A DNA stretch of 64,000 bases from Paenibacillus riograndensis SBR5 (lineage in GTDB: Bacteria > Bacillota > Bacilli > Paenibacillales > Paenibacillaceae): assembly GCF_000981585.1 (NCBI RefSeq), contig NZ_LN831776.1, forward strand, positions 4,757,187 to 4,821,186, read 5' to 3'. Below the pieces are notes generated by a model, which was not told the DNA's origin, searched no databases, and saw nothing but the letters and a program-made list of their open reading frames with translations. Every line of letters starts with the position of its first letter. The stretch's first letter is position 1. The position numbers and the translations under genes are program-made. Shown here piece by piece: positions 26,712-35,808 of the stretch.

Positions 26712-28463
26712 TCAGCCCTGTTTTAGCTGACGAAGTTCTGCCGTTTTGCGGTCATCGACCGCAAACCCTCCATCGACACGAACAATCCCTACGCCATACT
26801 CCCGTTCAGCTCCTTCGACAGACACGATACCGTTCAGAACATCCTCCAGCACTTTGCCCGGCTCCCGAAGCAGCGGATTTCCCCAGCCTCCGCCTCCGGC
26901 ACGGTGGAATGTAATGATGCCGCCCGGTTCCATGTGTACATGAAAAGCTGTTTCCCGGACTTCAAGAGGGGCCGACTGGCCGTCGCCCAGTACCACCAGA
27001 TTCGCAGGTGCGTCGCCGCCCCCGCATAAACCGCGGGTCGTGTTGCGTACCCCGGCCATCATCACACTGGTGTAGCTTGGCTCAAGATGCTGTATTTTCA
27101 CTTCAAGTCCCGGTGCACCGCGGTATTGACCGGCTCCCGTATAATCCGCGGCATATTCATGCTTAAGCACACGGCTTGGATACTGGAGTTCATTCATCTC
27201 AATGGAAGGCAGGATGACCCCGGTCATTACCGGCGGATACAATCCCCAGCCATCGGTTTCGAAGGCGCCTCCGGCCCCGCCCGTATAGCCGAAAAAGTTC
27301 AGATTGACCCAGGGACGCCCATCTTCATAGGTTCCGTTCGTATACGCCAGCGGCAGCTTATGCGCATTGACGCCTGCTCTTTCAGGCGCACACTGGGAGA
27401 TCGCAAGGAGAACGGCTTCGGCAATTTCGGCACCCACACAGGCTGTGGCATGCCCGCATGGGGCCGGCAGGCGCGGATTGACCACAGTGCCTTCAGGAGC
27501 CGTTACCTTAACCGGATTCATGTACCCTTCATTGATCGGTATGCTCTCGTCACAGCAGGTGGAGACCGCAACAAAAGCAAATGAAGTCGTATTGGAAAGC
27601 GGGCTGTTGATGAATCCGGCTACCTGCGGAGAGGACCCTGTAAAGTCAATCTCAAGCCCGCTGCCTTCAACCTTTACTGTGGCACGGATTTTGATGTCAC
27701 GGTTCCCCTGAAAATCGTGGTCAGCGAAAGTTTCCGCCGTATACGTGCCGTCAGGCCAACTGGAAATTTCCTCGCGCACCCTCCGCTCCGTATATTCGAT
27801 CCGCTGCTCAATCGCACCAATGACGGAAGGGGGGCCGTAACGTTCCAGCAGCTGTCCGATCCGTTCGGCGGCCATCTTGCAGGCGCCGATCATCGCGTCC
27901 AGATCCCCCTCAAGCCAGTGCTCCAGCCGGTTATTCGCCAGAATCATCTCAAAGACATCGCGGCGCTTCTCGCCGCGCGCATACAGCTTAATGGGTGGAA
28001 TCCGCAGCCCGTCATGCCAGATGTCCCGGGAACGCGGGTTGTAACCTCCGGCTACGGGCCCCCCGTTATCTCCCATATGGCTTCGTACCGCAGGAAGCAG
28101 AATGGGTCTGCGGCCGTGGAAGACCGGCATTACTATGGTCCAATCCAGACTGTGCGAGCCGCCATGGTAAGGATCATTTACCAGCAGCACATCGCCGGGA
28201 TGCAGATCATTTTTGAAGGCCTCCATTAGCTGGTCTACTGCACTGACAATGGCATACAAATGCAGCGTGCAGCCTGGTGCCTGGGCCACAAGTCTGGTGG
28301 AGCTGCGGGTGAAATCAAAGACACCTGTCGTAAAATCATGCGCTTCATTAAAAATAGGCGAACGGGCAGTGCGCGTAACAACTGCGCTCATTTCTTCAGC
28401 GACTGAATCGAGAGTTCCGCCTACAATCTGGCTGAGCAGCCAATCATCAACCTTTCTTGCCAT
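26712..28463 (-). CDS. hyuB: Hydantoinase B / oxoprolinase-type subunit (second HyuB)
   Basis: 583 residues from the ATG at 28463 behind AGGAGG; the longer frame overlaps the upstream gene without a ribosome site. HyuB subunits pair with HyuA in ATP-dependent opening of cyclic amides or carboxylation of related substrates. Family motifs are clear: FDFTRSSTRLVAQAPG, VLLVNDPYHGGSHSLDW, YNPRSRDIWHDGLRIPP, DFTGSSPQVAGFINSP, PCGHATACVG and the C-terminal HRAGGGGWGNPL. Length is near the family norm (520-600). It overlaps the preceding hyuB by 17 bases. Confidence 0.88.
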   Translation of the reverse strand: MARKVDDWLLSQIVGGTLDSVAEEMSAVVTRTARSPIFNEAHDFTTGVFDFTRSSTRLVAQAPGCTLHLYAIVSAVDQLMEAFKNDLHPGDVLLVNDPYHGGSHSLDWTIVMPVFHGRRPILLPAVRSHMGDNGGPVAGGYNPRSRDIWHDGLRIPPIKLYARGEKRRDVFEMILANNRLEHWLEGDLDAMIGACKMAAERIGQLLERYGPPSVIGAIEQRIEYTERRVREEISSWPDGTYTAETFADHDFQGNRDIKIRATVKVEGSGLEIDFTGSSPQVAGFINSPLSNTTSFAFVAVSTCCDESIPINEGYMNPVKVTAPEGTVVNPRLPAPCGHATACVGAEIAEAVLLAISQCAPERAGVNAHKLPLAYTNGTYEDGRPWVNLNFFGYTGGAGGAFETDGWGLYPPVMTGVILPSIEMNELQYPSRVLKHEYAADYTGAGQYRGAPGLEVKIQHLEPSYTSVMMAGVRNTTRGLCGGGDAPANLVVLGDGQSAPLEVRETAFHVHMEPGGIITFHRAGGGGWGNPLLREPGKVLEDVLNGIVSVEGAEREYGVGIVRVDGGFAVDDRKTAELRQLKQG

Positions 28464-29967
28464 GAAGGCCAACCTCCTTTTCTGCGGGTCTCCCGCCGCC
28501 GTTCCGGGCAAATGTGTAATGGATTGTTGCACCAGCCGATATAGGCAGTCCAGTAACCGTACCTTTCCACACTTCTCCACAGCTCTCTACAGCCACTGAC
28601 AGACCGGATGAATCCGCTTGATCCGGCACAAAAATACAGGCCTCCCAGCTGCCGTCCAGCAGCTCAACCCGCACTTCCATACCCTCATCCCCGGCCAGTT
28701 CCCGCTGTGTCATGCGCAGTCCGCTTCTCCACTCCAGCTCCTCCGCCGAGGCGAGACTGCGGCCGCTGTGCAGCACCGGCGGGCCCCACCCGCCGGCAGA
28801 TGCCGTATAGCCCAGTTCAAGGAACACAGGCACTGTCTGCTTCTGCGAACCTATGGGTGAATAGAGTACCGTAAGCGGTGCAGCACCATGAACAGCCGGA
28901 AACTTCCCTTCGTTATTGTCAGATCCATTTAATGCATGAGTGACGGCTGCAGCTACAGCCTGCCCGGCCGTATGATATCCGAGCGCAGTCGCAGATGGAT
29001 AAGCGGGATTCACAATACTCCCGGCTGGCAGCTTGAAATCGAACACATCCAGCAAACCGTCATTAACAGGCAGAGATTCCAAATGCTCTGCCAATATTGC
29101 CACAACCGCGCAGGCAGATGTGGTTGCCTCACTGCAATTGAACGGCGCTTCCACCTGCGAGGCAGAACCGGTGAAATCCGCTTTCCATAGATTCCCCTCC
29201 CGCTGCATCCGGACCTGTACCCTTCCGCTCACCTTTGAAGCCGAGAAATCGGCAGCACCACACCACTCCTTCCGGCCTTCCGGGAGCAGGTTCAGGACCT
29301 GCTCCTGCGTGTGTGCCTTCATCTGCCCGATGGCCCGGGCCACCTTACTCAAGCCATAGGCTTGGATAATCGAACGAAGTCCTGTCTGGGCCTGCAGCAG
29401 ACTTGCCCGAAGCGCATCCAGATCGGATGCCAGCAGCCCTGGAGTCCGGCTGTTTGCCAGTACAAAACGCTGCACATCCCGCTGCAGCTTGCCTCCTGAA
29501 TACAGCTTGACGGGGGTGATGCGCATACTTTCCTGCCACATCTCAAAGGCTTCGGGATGATATCCTCCGGGATATTCCCCCGCAAGATCCGTTAGCTGAA
29601 CCCGGATCACCGGCGAAAGAGTCAGCTCGCCTTCCAGAAAGAACGGCAGGACCATCGTAAGCATCTGGCCTTTGGTTCCGCCCTTGTAGACATCAGCGGA
29701 GATCAGCACATCCCCTTCTTCGAGATCATAGGCAAAATGGTCATACATGGCCCGCGTGCTTGCACGCAGCGCATACAAATGCTCCGCCTCTCCCTGGATT
29801 TGATGAACAAGCCCAGCAGCTTCTGTTACAATCCCGGCCGCAAAGGCCCGCGATTCAGCGATCAGCGGCGACCGGGAGATCCGCTGCAGCTGTTCCCCTG
29901 CGTGGCGGCTCACCGCTGCGATTTTACCGTAGATAATCTGGTCTTCAATACTGTGGACTGGAGGCAT
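28447..29967 (-). CDS. Hydantoinase B-type subunit (first HyuB, divergent)
   Basis: 506 residues from the ATG at 29967, which follows GGAGG two bases after the hyuA stop; the frame extends upstream into hyuA without another good start. It is homologous to the downstream HyuB but shorter and diverged: YPGGYHPEAFEMWQESMRITP, DFTGSASQVEAPFNCSE, GYHTAGQAVAAAV, ending TFARNGGGRP. The HyuB motif NDPYHGG appears as SADVYKGGTKG. Two unequal B-type subunits suggest a heteromeric complex, as in acetophenone carboxylase or caprolactamase-like enzymes; substrate not predictable. Confidence 0.82.
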   Translation of the reverse strand: MPPVHSIEDQIIYGKIAAVSRHAGEQLQRISRSPLIAESRAFAAGIVTEAAGLVHQIQGEAEHLYALRASTRAMYDHFAYDLEEGDVLISADVYKGGTKGQMLTMVLPFFLEGELTLSPVIRVQLTDLAGEYPGGYHPEAFEMWQESMRITPVKLYSGGKLQRDVQRFVLANSRTPGLLASDLDALRASLLQAQTGLRSIIQAYGLSKVARAIGQMKAHTQEQVLNLLPEGRKEWCGAADFSASKVSGRVQVRMQREGNLWKADFTGSASQVEAPFNCSEATTSACAVVAILAEHLESLPVNDGLLDVFDFKLPAGSIVNPAYPSATALGYHTAGQAVAAAVTHALNGSDNNEGKFPAVHGAAPLTVLYSPIGSQKQTVPVFLELGYTASAGGWGPPVLHSGRSLASAEELEWRSGLRMTQRELAGDEGMEVRVELLDGSWEACIFVPDQADSSGLSVAVESCGEVWKGTVTGLPISAGATIHYTFARNGGGRPAEKEVGLHGKKG

Positions 29968-29968
29968 C

Positions 29969-32062
29969 CTATACCGCCTCCTTTTCTTTCCGCACCTCAA
30001 TAATACAGTTGCCGCCCGGGTCAATCAGCGCCTCATCTCCCGGATACACGACAATCGTCGATCCCCAGTGCTCAATAATCGCCGGGCCTACAATCAGATT
30101 GCCCGGCACCAGCAGCGAGCTGTCATAAATCTTCGTCTCATCCGCCTGCTGTCCAAAATATACCGGGCGGGAGGAGATTTGAGCCGCCCCGGGATCTTCT
30201 TCACTGAACTGGCCTTCCTGCAGCTGTATCCGGTCCCTGACTCCGATCAGATCGAGCCGCAAATTCAGCAGTTCGATTTCCTGACCGATATTTTTGTGGG
30301 CATAGAGCCGTTCATGCAGTTCATGAAACTGACCAAAGGCAGCTTCCATATTCAGTTCCGTAATCTTGCGGGTACGTGTGCGGATCGGAACCGTTACCTC
30401 ATGAACCTCGCCTTCATAACGCATATCCGCATATTTGCGGACTTCCATATTCAGATTCAGCTTCCCGCTCTCTCCGAGCTTTTCTTTGGCAGAACGTTCC
30501 ATCTGCTCAAAACGCTGATTGATATCAGCCAGTTGCAGCTCTTTCGAATTCCCGTAGAACGTGCGCAATTCAGTGACTTTGAGGTTGGCGATCACATCGC
30601 CAAGCGCGCACAGCACAGGGGCGAAGCCCGGGACAATAACCGTATTGATGCCAAGCTCCTCCGCCTGCCGTCCAGCATGAACGGCTCCCGCCCCGCCTGC
30701 AGCAAGGAGCGCAAACTTGCGGGGATCGTAGCCGCGCTGGGTCGTTACAAACCGGATGGCGTTGGACATGTTGTTATTCACAATCTCCGATATCGCAAGC
30801 GCCGCTTCAATAACCGAAACCCCTAACGGTTCCGCAACCGCCCGGCGGATGGCTTCTTCTGACAAGGTGCGGTCCAGCTTCATTTCACCGCCCAGGAAGT
30901 TATCGGGGTTAATATATCCCAGCACAACATTCGCATCGGTTACCGTTGGCTCAGTACCGCCCCGGCCGTAGCAGGCCGGGCCTGGTGTTGACCCGGCACT
31001 GCGCGGCCCCACCTGCAGCATGCCTCCGTTATCGATCCAGGCGATGCTGCCGCCACCTGCACCTACTGTATGGATATCCAGCATCGGCAGCGCTACACGG
31101 TAGCGGCTGATCCAGCTTTCCGTCGTCAGCGTCGGCTGAAGCTGCTCGATGACCGAGACATCATAGCTTGTCCCGCCCATATCTACCGTGATGAGATCCT
31201 TATATCCGATACGTTCACCTATAAAAGCAGCCGCAGTCACGCCACCGGCCGGTCCGGACAGCAGGCAGCTTGCAGCAAGCTGTCCGCTCTGCACAATGTT
31301 CTGCACCCCGCCGCTGGACTGCATGACAAAAAGCTCGCCTTTGAACTGCTGCTCCCGCAGACGGCGGTCCAGCCGTTCCATATACCGCTTCATTGCCGGA
31401 GCCGTATAAGCATTCACAATGGTTGTACTGACGCGTTCAAACTCCCTTATTTGCGGCAGCACCTCCGAGGACAATGTAACAAAGATGTCAGGTGCTTCTT
31501 CTTGGGCAATCTGCTTCACCTTCTGCTCATGTGCCGGGTCCAGGAAGCTGAACAGGAAAGAAACTGCAATCGCCTCCACCTTCTCCTCCTTGAAGAAACG
31601 GATAGCTTCCCGTACCGCTGCCTCATCCAGGGGGATGATGGTTTGTCCCTGTGCCCCCACACGCTCAGGAACACCGATACGAAGGCGTCTCGGTACAATC
31701 GGGTAAGGTGCAGGGAGACGCGGCGAGAATACACTTTCCTTATAAGCGCGGCGGAATTCAATCTCATCCCTGAAGCCCTCGGTAGTAATCAATCCCACTT
31801 TGGCCCCGTTATACTCCAGAATCGTGTTGGTTGCCACCGTTGTCCCATGCACAAGCAGCGAACAGCGGGTAAGGAAATCCAGCATGCTGATATTCAGCTG
31901 CCTGGACAATTTCTCAATTCCCTGAATCACCCCATCCGAGGGATCGGGGGTTGAAGGAGTTTTGGTCGCCGTAATGTTCCCCCGTTCATCCAAAGCTGCC
32001 AGATCCGTAAATGTGCCCCCCACATCAATTCCAAGCATCCAGCTGTTATTCTCTGCTGTCAT
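29969..32062 (-). CDS. hyuA: Hydantoinase A / oxoprolinase-type ATPase subunit
   Basis: 697 residues, ATG behind AGGAGG. HyuA activates the substrate with ATP. The actin-like ATPase start MLGIDVGGTFTDLAAL is at residues 9-24. VHGTTVATNTILE, VMQSSGGVQ, LLSGPAGGVTAAAF, TVDMGGTSYDVSVI and HTVGAGGGSIAWID follow, and AALRFAL-type end motifs are replaced by KFALLAAGGAGAVHAG. The C-terminal domain contains YEGEVHEVTVPI and ALIDPGGNCIIEV. It is preceded by a permease gene (37 bases) and followed by two hyuB genes. Confidence 0.9.
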   Translation of the reverse strand: MTAENNSWMLGIDVGGTFTDLAALDERGNITATKTPSTPDPSDGVIQGIEKLSRQLNISMLDFLTRCSLLVHGTTVATNTILEYNGAKVGLITTEGFRDEIEFRRAYKESVFSPRLPAPYPIVPRRLRIGVPERVGAQGQTIIPLDEAAVREAIRFFKEEKVEAIAVSFLFSFLDPAHEQKVKQIAQEEAPDIFVTLSSEVLPQIREFERVSTTIVNAYTAPAMKRYMERLDRRLREQQFKGELFVMQSSGGVQNIVQSGQLAASCLLSGPAGGVTAAAFIGERIGYKDLITVDMGGTSYDVSVIEQLQPTLTTESWISRYRVALPMLDIHTVGAGGGSIAWIDNGGMLQVGPRSAGSTPGPACYGRGGTEPTVTDANVVLGYINPDNFLGGEMKLDRTLSEEAIRRAVAEPLGVSVIEAALAISEIVNNNMSNAIRFVTTQRGYDPRKFALLAAGGAGAVHAGRQAEELGINTVIVPGFAPVLCALGDVIANLKVTELRTFYGNSKELQLADINQRFEQMERSAKEKLGESGKLNLNMEVRKYADMRYEGEVHEVTVPIRTRTRKITELNMEAAFGQFHELHERLYAHKNIGQEIELLNLRLDLIGVRDRIQLQEGQFSEEDPGAAQISSRPVYFGQQADETKIYDSSLLVPGNLIVGPAIIEHWGSTIVVYPGDEALIDPGGNCIIEVRKEKEAV

Positions 32063-32099
32063 TTGTTGACCTCCTGCCCTTTTCTTGTACCGTTAAAGT

Positions 32100-33452
32100 T
32101 TAGTAACCTGTAGAATCTTCCGTAGTTTGTCCCCACTCATAGGGAATCCGCAGCAGCCGCAGCAGCGCAGTCAGCACCGGATAGATGATCAGACCCAGAA
32201 CGGTCGAATTAATCGGGCTGATTCCCCATGCAATATTTGACGCGATAACGCCTGCAATGATCACAGCGGCGATGGCCGCGAGATTAATTCCGCTATACTT
32301 CGTGCCCTCACCAAATTGATAGGTGCCTCTGCGCACAATCCAGTGATCGGCAATCATAACCCCCGCAATCGGCGGCACATAGACGCCAAGGAAGTTCAGG
32401 AACGGCACGAAATGATCCTGATAGCCTGTCAGCGCAATCACAATACCAAGTACCCCCATGATGAGCACCAGAACGAACTTCGGCAGCTTCACCACATTGC
32501 GCAAACCAAGTGCGCCTGTATACAGATTGTTGTCATTGTTGGACCATTGGGCAAAAACCAGAATCAAAAAAGCAAAGAAGCCCATGCCAAGCTTGGCCAT
32601 TACAGCCGGGATATTAGGAGTGGCCCCCAGGTCAGGCAGTTGTGCCGCAAAGGTCATAGCCGCTCCGGCGACCACCGAAAAAATCCCGCCGACAAAATAA
32701 CCAACCGCTGCGCCCATACCGCCGGCCAGTGGTGTCTTCCCATACCGCGAAACATCCGGGAAAACGATGGCGCCAAGCGCCGCATTCCCCACTACCAGAG
32801 TGATTCCCGCGAACAAGCCAAGGGACGCGCCGGTAGGCTGAAGAGCAAACAAATTACTTAATCCGCCAGAAGCATCGGCAGCAACAAATATCCCCCAGAT
32901 CGAAAGAACAATGACCAGCGGCACAGCAACAAAGCTTAAATAAGTAATCCCCTTATAGCCGATCAAAGCCGTAAAAATCATAAGCACGCCGCCCCAGATA
33001 ATCGCGAAGGTCGGGTCCGCAAACCATTGGCCGGGAAACATTTGCTCAATCGTTGATCCGAAAAAAGCAACCTGCCAGCCAAACCAGCCGATCCCCATCG
33101 TCAGCGACAGCAGTATGCCGAACAGTCCGGCACCGGCCCGCCCGAAGGCCTGCCGGGCGAGAACAGCGGTAGCCACACCGTATTTAGCCCCCATCCAGCC
33201 TTGGAAAAACCCGTACACCGCCAGAATGGTCATCCCGATTACCGCCGCCAGAATGGCTTGTCCGAAGGTCATGCCCGCTGCGAGTGATCCCCCTACAAAT
33301 ATGGTCGATAAGGAGATAATCCATCCGCAGCTGGTAAAAGCAACATTAAGCCAACTTTTCCGTTTTTCCGCCGGGACCGATTGAATCGCGTAATCTTCGA
33401 GGGCTGCTATATTTCCCTGCCGGCCCGCTGTATGCTCTTTTTGGATTGCCAT
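32100..33452 (-). CDS. NCS1 family permease (cytosine/hydantoin type)
   Basis: 450 residues from the ATG at 33452 (MAIQKEHTAGRQ), nine bases behind GGAGG; the frame extends further upstream but overlaps the OsmC-like gene. Twelve membrane helices are visible. NCS1 signatures: FTSCGWIISLSTIFVGG in helix 1, MGIGWFGWQVAFFG in helix 3, VFPDVSRYGKTP, QWSNNDNNLYTGALGLRNV, and VPPIAGVMIADHWI. It most resembles CodB-like cytosine/purine permeases. Its place directly before hyuA suggests that it imports the cyclic amide or nucleobase derivative acted on by the Hyu enzyme. Confidence 0.9.
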   Translation of the reverse strand: MAIQKEHTAGRQGNIAALEDYAIQSVPAEKRKSWLNVAFTSCGWIISLSTIFVGGSLAAGMTFGQAILAAVIGMTILAVYGFFQGWMGAKYGVATAVLARQAFGRAGAGLFGILLSLTMGIGWFGWQVAFFGSTIEQMFPGQWFADPTFAIIWGGVLMIFTALIGYKGITYLSFVAVPLVIVLSIWGIFVAADASGGLSNLFALQPTGASLGLFAGITLVVGNAALGAIVFPDVSRYGKTPLAGGMGAAVGYFVGGIFSVVAGAAMTFAAQLPDLGATPNIPAVMAKLGMGFFAFLILVFAQWSNNDNNLYTGALGLRNVVKLPKFVLVLIMGVLGIVIALTGYQDHFVPFLNFLGVYVPPIAGVMIADHWIVRRGTYQFGEGTKYSGINLAAIAAVIIAGVIASNIAWGISPINSTVLGLIIYPVLTALLRLLRIPYEWGQTTEDSTGY

Positions 33453-33468
33453 TGATGATAACCTCCGC

Positions 33469-33837
33469 TTATGGTTTAATTTCGTAAGTAATTTCACTGC
33501 CGCGTTTTAAGGTGTTGCCAATGGTACACACCCGGGACGCCTGCAGCAGCAGCTTCTCTTTGATTTCCGTGCTTAATGCACCGGGGAATATCACCGAGAC
33601 GTTCATATTCTCAACACGGGGTGCCCCTCCATGGGCTTTATGAGGCACTACTTCGACTGTCAGCAGATTGCTGTCCAGCCCCGCATCCCCCATTAATCTG
33701 ACAAGGGAAACCGCGATGCACATGCCCAGTGACTCACAAAGAATATCCATGGGCGACTGTCTGGCGCCTGCGGGCGCTTCATACGTATTGTCGCTGTTAA
33801 CCGTATAACTGTGATTGCTCCATAGGACTGATATCAT
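33469..33837 (-). CDS. OsmC/Ohr-like protein
   Basis: 122 residues. Two conserved cysteines of the fold are seen in ESLGMCIAVSLVRLM (about 39) and QASRVCTIGNTL (about 106). GARQSPMDILCESL matches the OsmC pocket motif. OsmC proteins reduce organic hydroperoxides, though many members are uncharacterised. Its ATG overlaps the TetR stop as ATGA and its stop lies 17 bases before the permease start, so it is firmly inside the hyu operon. Its role there is unclear. Confidence 0.83.
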   Translation of the reverse strand: MISVLWSNHSYTVNSDNTYEAPAGARQSPMDILCESLGMCIAVSLVRLMGDAGLDSNLLTVEVVPHKAHGGAPRVENMNVSVIFPGALSTEIKEKLLLQASRVCTIGNTLKRGSEITYEIKP

Positions 33838-34511
33838 TCCGAACCCCCCTTCTTGTCTTCATTTACTGTATTCTTCGTTGTGCCCAGCAGACCAAAGAAC
33901 TCGAATCTGGCTGTCTCGGCAGCAAGCTCCTCAGCGGTCTTCCGGGACAGCTCGGATTCCGCCTCCCTTGGCCCGAACAGCCAGCGGGAAATCACGCCTT
34001 CAATAAGACTCACCAGAAGCATCGCCCGGAGTGAGGAATCAATGTTAGCCGGAAGCATCTGCAGCTCCACCGCACGTTCGATATTGCGCCGGAATGCCCG
34101 TTCCATCTCATTTCTCGTTTCGTTCACCGCACTGCGGATGACCTCGTCATTACCTGCCCCGGCATACAAAAGCTCCATGAAATAACGGTTGCTGCCCGCA
34201 AAACGGAACAGGCTGGTTAAAAGCAGTTCAGACGCAGTGACCATATCCTCTACGGTTCCTGAATGGCTTCGGTATCCTTGACCGATCACCTTCACAATCT
34301 CGGCTCTGCCGCTCGCAATAATCTCCAGAGCAATGGCTTCCTTGCTCTTGAAATGCCAGTAAAACGTGCCTTGTGCGACACCGGCCTGCTTGACGATATC
34401 CGAGATTTTTGTATTATGGTATCCGAATTTGGCGAACAGCTCCAGAGCGATTCCGAGCAGTTCGCTTCTGCGTTCTTCACTTTTTTTGGTATTTGTTTCT
34501 TCGCGCGAAAT
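33834..34511 (-). CDS. TetR-family regulator of the hyu operon, apparent ATT start
   Basis: 225 residues if translation begins at ATT 34511. The DNA-binding domain is complete only in this long form: RRSELLGIALELFAKFGYHN, then TKISDIVKQAGVAQGTFYWH. Between the in-frame TGA just upstream and residue 72 there is no ATG, GTG or TTG. The first GTG (34295) would remove the whole helix-turn-helix. GAGGGAGGGG ends seven bases before the ATT. It is the first gene of the hyu operon and probably autoregulates through the palindrome at 34538-34555. Confidence 0.82.
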   Translation of the reverse strand: MSREETNTKKSEERRSELLGIALELFAKFGYHNTKISDIVKQAGVAQGTFYWHFKSKEAIALEIIASGRAEIVKVIGQGYRSHSGTVEDMVTASELLLTSLFRFAGSNRYFMELLYAGAGNDEVIRSAVNETRNEMERAFRRNIERAVELQMLPANIDSSLRAMLLVSLIEGVISRWLFGPREAESELSRKTAEELAAETARFEFFGLLGTTKNTVNEDKKGGSE

Positions 34512-34537
34512 GGGATTTCCCCTCCCTCGAATTCAAA

Positions 34538-34555
34538 ACTGATTGATCAGTCAGT
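34538..34555. promoter_or_regulatory. Probable TetR operator
   Basis: ACTGATTGATCAGTCAGT is an 18-base palindrome with one mismatched pair, centred on TGATCA. It lies 27-44 bases upstream of the TetR start, where a repressor would block the operon promoter. Confidence 0.6.
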
Positions 34556-34895
34556 CGATTTATTTTATATCCTATAAGATAACTTGGTATTAGTCAATCA
34601 TTTAGTTTAATTTTTATACATATATCTTCTGCTCGTTATCCGCAACATAGGAAATCATGGTTTTCGTATCAATGAAATCTCGGAGAAGGATACAATGCCG
34701 GAGGTTGAGCCAAAAGCAGCATTTCCAAAAGATTCTAACGTACAGAGTGCAGCAGATTGAGATTTATCGCCGACTTACGGTCACACCTGATTCGAAAGTC
34801 TCCCATCCTTCCATACATCATGCGGTCACTTTTCGTGGCTCCAACACACAATAATTCAGCCGCGATCCGGACAGGAGATGTCTTTTGCCAATATA
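34556..34895. other. Intergenic region without a convincing gene
   Basis: AT-rich near the operator, then 34640-34860 contains short open frames on both strands without ribosome sites. I see no repeat or RNA here. Confidence 0.5.
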
Positions 34896-34899
34896 ACCC

Positions 34900-34930
34900 C
34901 AAAAAAAGAACACCACCGAAGTGATGTTCT
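34900..34930 (-). terminator. Terminator of the metal-dependent hydrolase gene
   Basis: AGAACATCAC-TTCG-GTGGTGTTCT followed by TTTTTTTG on the minus strand. Confidence 0.85.
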
Positions 34931-34979
34931 ATTGCCATGTTCTCCAACTTGTGCTGAATACTGCTGAACCCGTTATAGT

Positions 34980-35669
34980 TTACAGCTCCAGTGACTCCCC
35001 GTAACCAAGCACCGTGCCTCTGATTCCTTCTTCCCCAAGCGCCCGCACAAAAGCATTCGCATCCTGCACAATAGGCGGGAAGGTATTGTAGTGAATCGGA
35101 AGCACCTGCTTGGCTCCCAGCCATTTGGCGGCAATCAGCGCATGCTCCGGTCCCATAGTGTAATGCCCCCCGATAGGCAGAATCGCCAGATCGATGTCAT
35201 ACAGCTCACCGAACATTTTCAAATCTCCGAACAGGCCCGTGTCCCCGGTGTGCACAACAGTGCGTCCTTCCGCCTGAATAATGAATCCCGCAGGCATGCC
35301 GCCATAAATCGCTTTCTGCCCGTCTTCCAGCGTAATGCCGGAGCTATGAAAAGCATGAATCATCGTCGCCTTGGCAAAACCAAGATCAACCGTCCCCCCG
35401 ATGTTCATCCCGATAGTCTGGACGCCTTGTCCTTCCATGTAACCAGCCAGCTCCACATTCGCCACGATTGGCACATTATTCTGCAGCGCAATCGGGGCAG
35501 CATCCAGAATATGATCCACATGGGCATGGGTCAGCAGCACCATATCTGTCTTGACCTCCTCCGGTTTGGTGACCGCAGCGGGGTTGCCTCTAAGAAACGG
35601 GTCGATAATGAGCGACTTCCCGCTCACCTCAATCTGAATGCAGGAATGGCCGTGGTAAATGATTTTCAT
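34980..35669 (-). CDS. Metal-dependent hydrolase, metallo-beta-lactamase fold (UPF0173/YtkL type)
   Basis: 229 residues from the ATG at 35669 (MKIIYHGHSCIQIEVSG), nine bases behind AAGGAG. Zinc ligands: LTHAHVDHILDA (about 52-58), VVHTGDTGLFGD (about 140) and PIGGHYTMGPEHA, with the last His in VLPIHYNTFP. This is the compact UPF0173 form. Substrate unknown. It is monocistronic with its own terminator. Confidence 0.92.
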   Translation of the reverse strand: MKIIYHGHSCIQIEVSGKSLIIDPFLRGNPAAVTKPEEVKTDMVLLTHAHVDHILDAAPIALQNNVPIVANVELAGYMEGQGVQTIGMNIGGTVDLGFAKATMIHAFHSSGITLEDGQKAIYGGMPAGFIIQAEGRTVVHTGDTGLFGDLKMFGELYDIDLAILPIGGHYTMGPEHALIAAKWLGAKQVLPIHYNTFPPIVQDANAFVRALGEEGIRGTVLGYGESLEL

Positions 35670-35808
35670 GGGATATCTCTCCTTATCATCCTTTATACTC
35701 ATTTCAATACGAACGTATGAAATAATAATATATTTCAACTTCATTCCCTGTCAAAAAAGACGTCAAGTATGGATGGAACCCGTTCTGACATGACGCTCTC
35801 CCAGCTTA

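Noticed and set aside
34657..34854. 65-codon open frame downstream of the TetR operator
   Set aside because: No ribosome site, no recognisable protein pattern.
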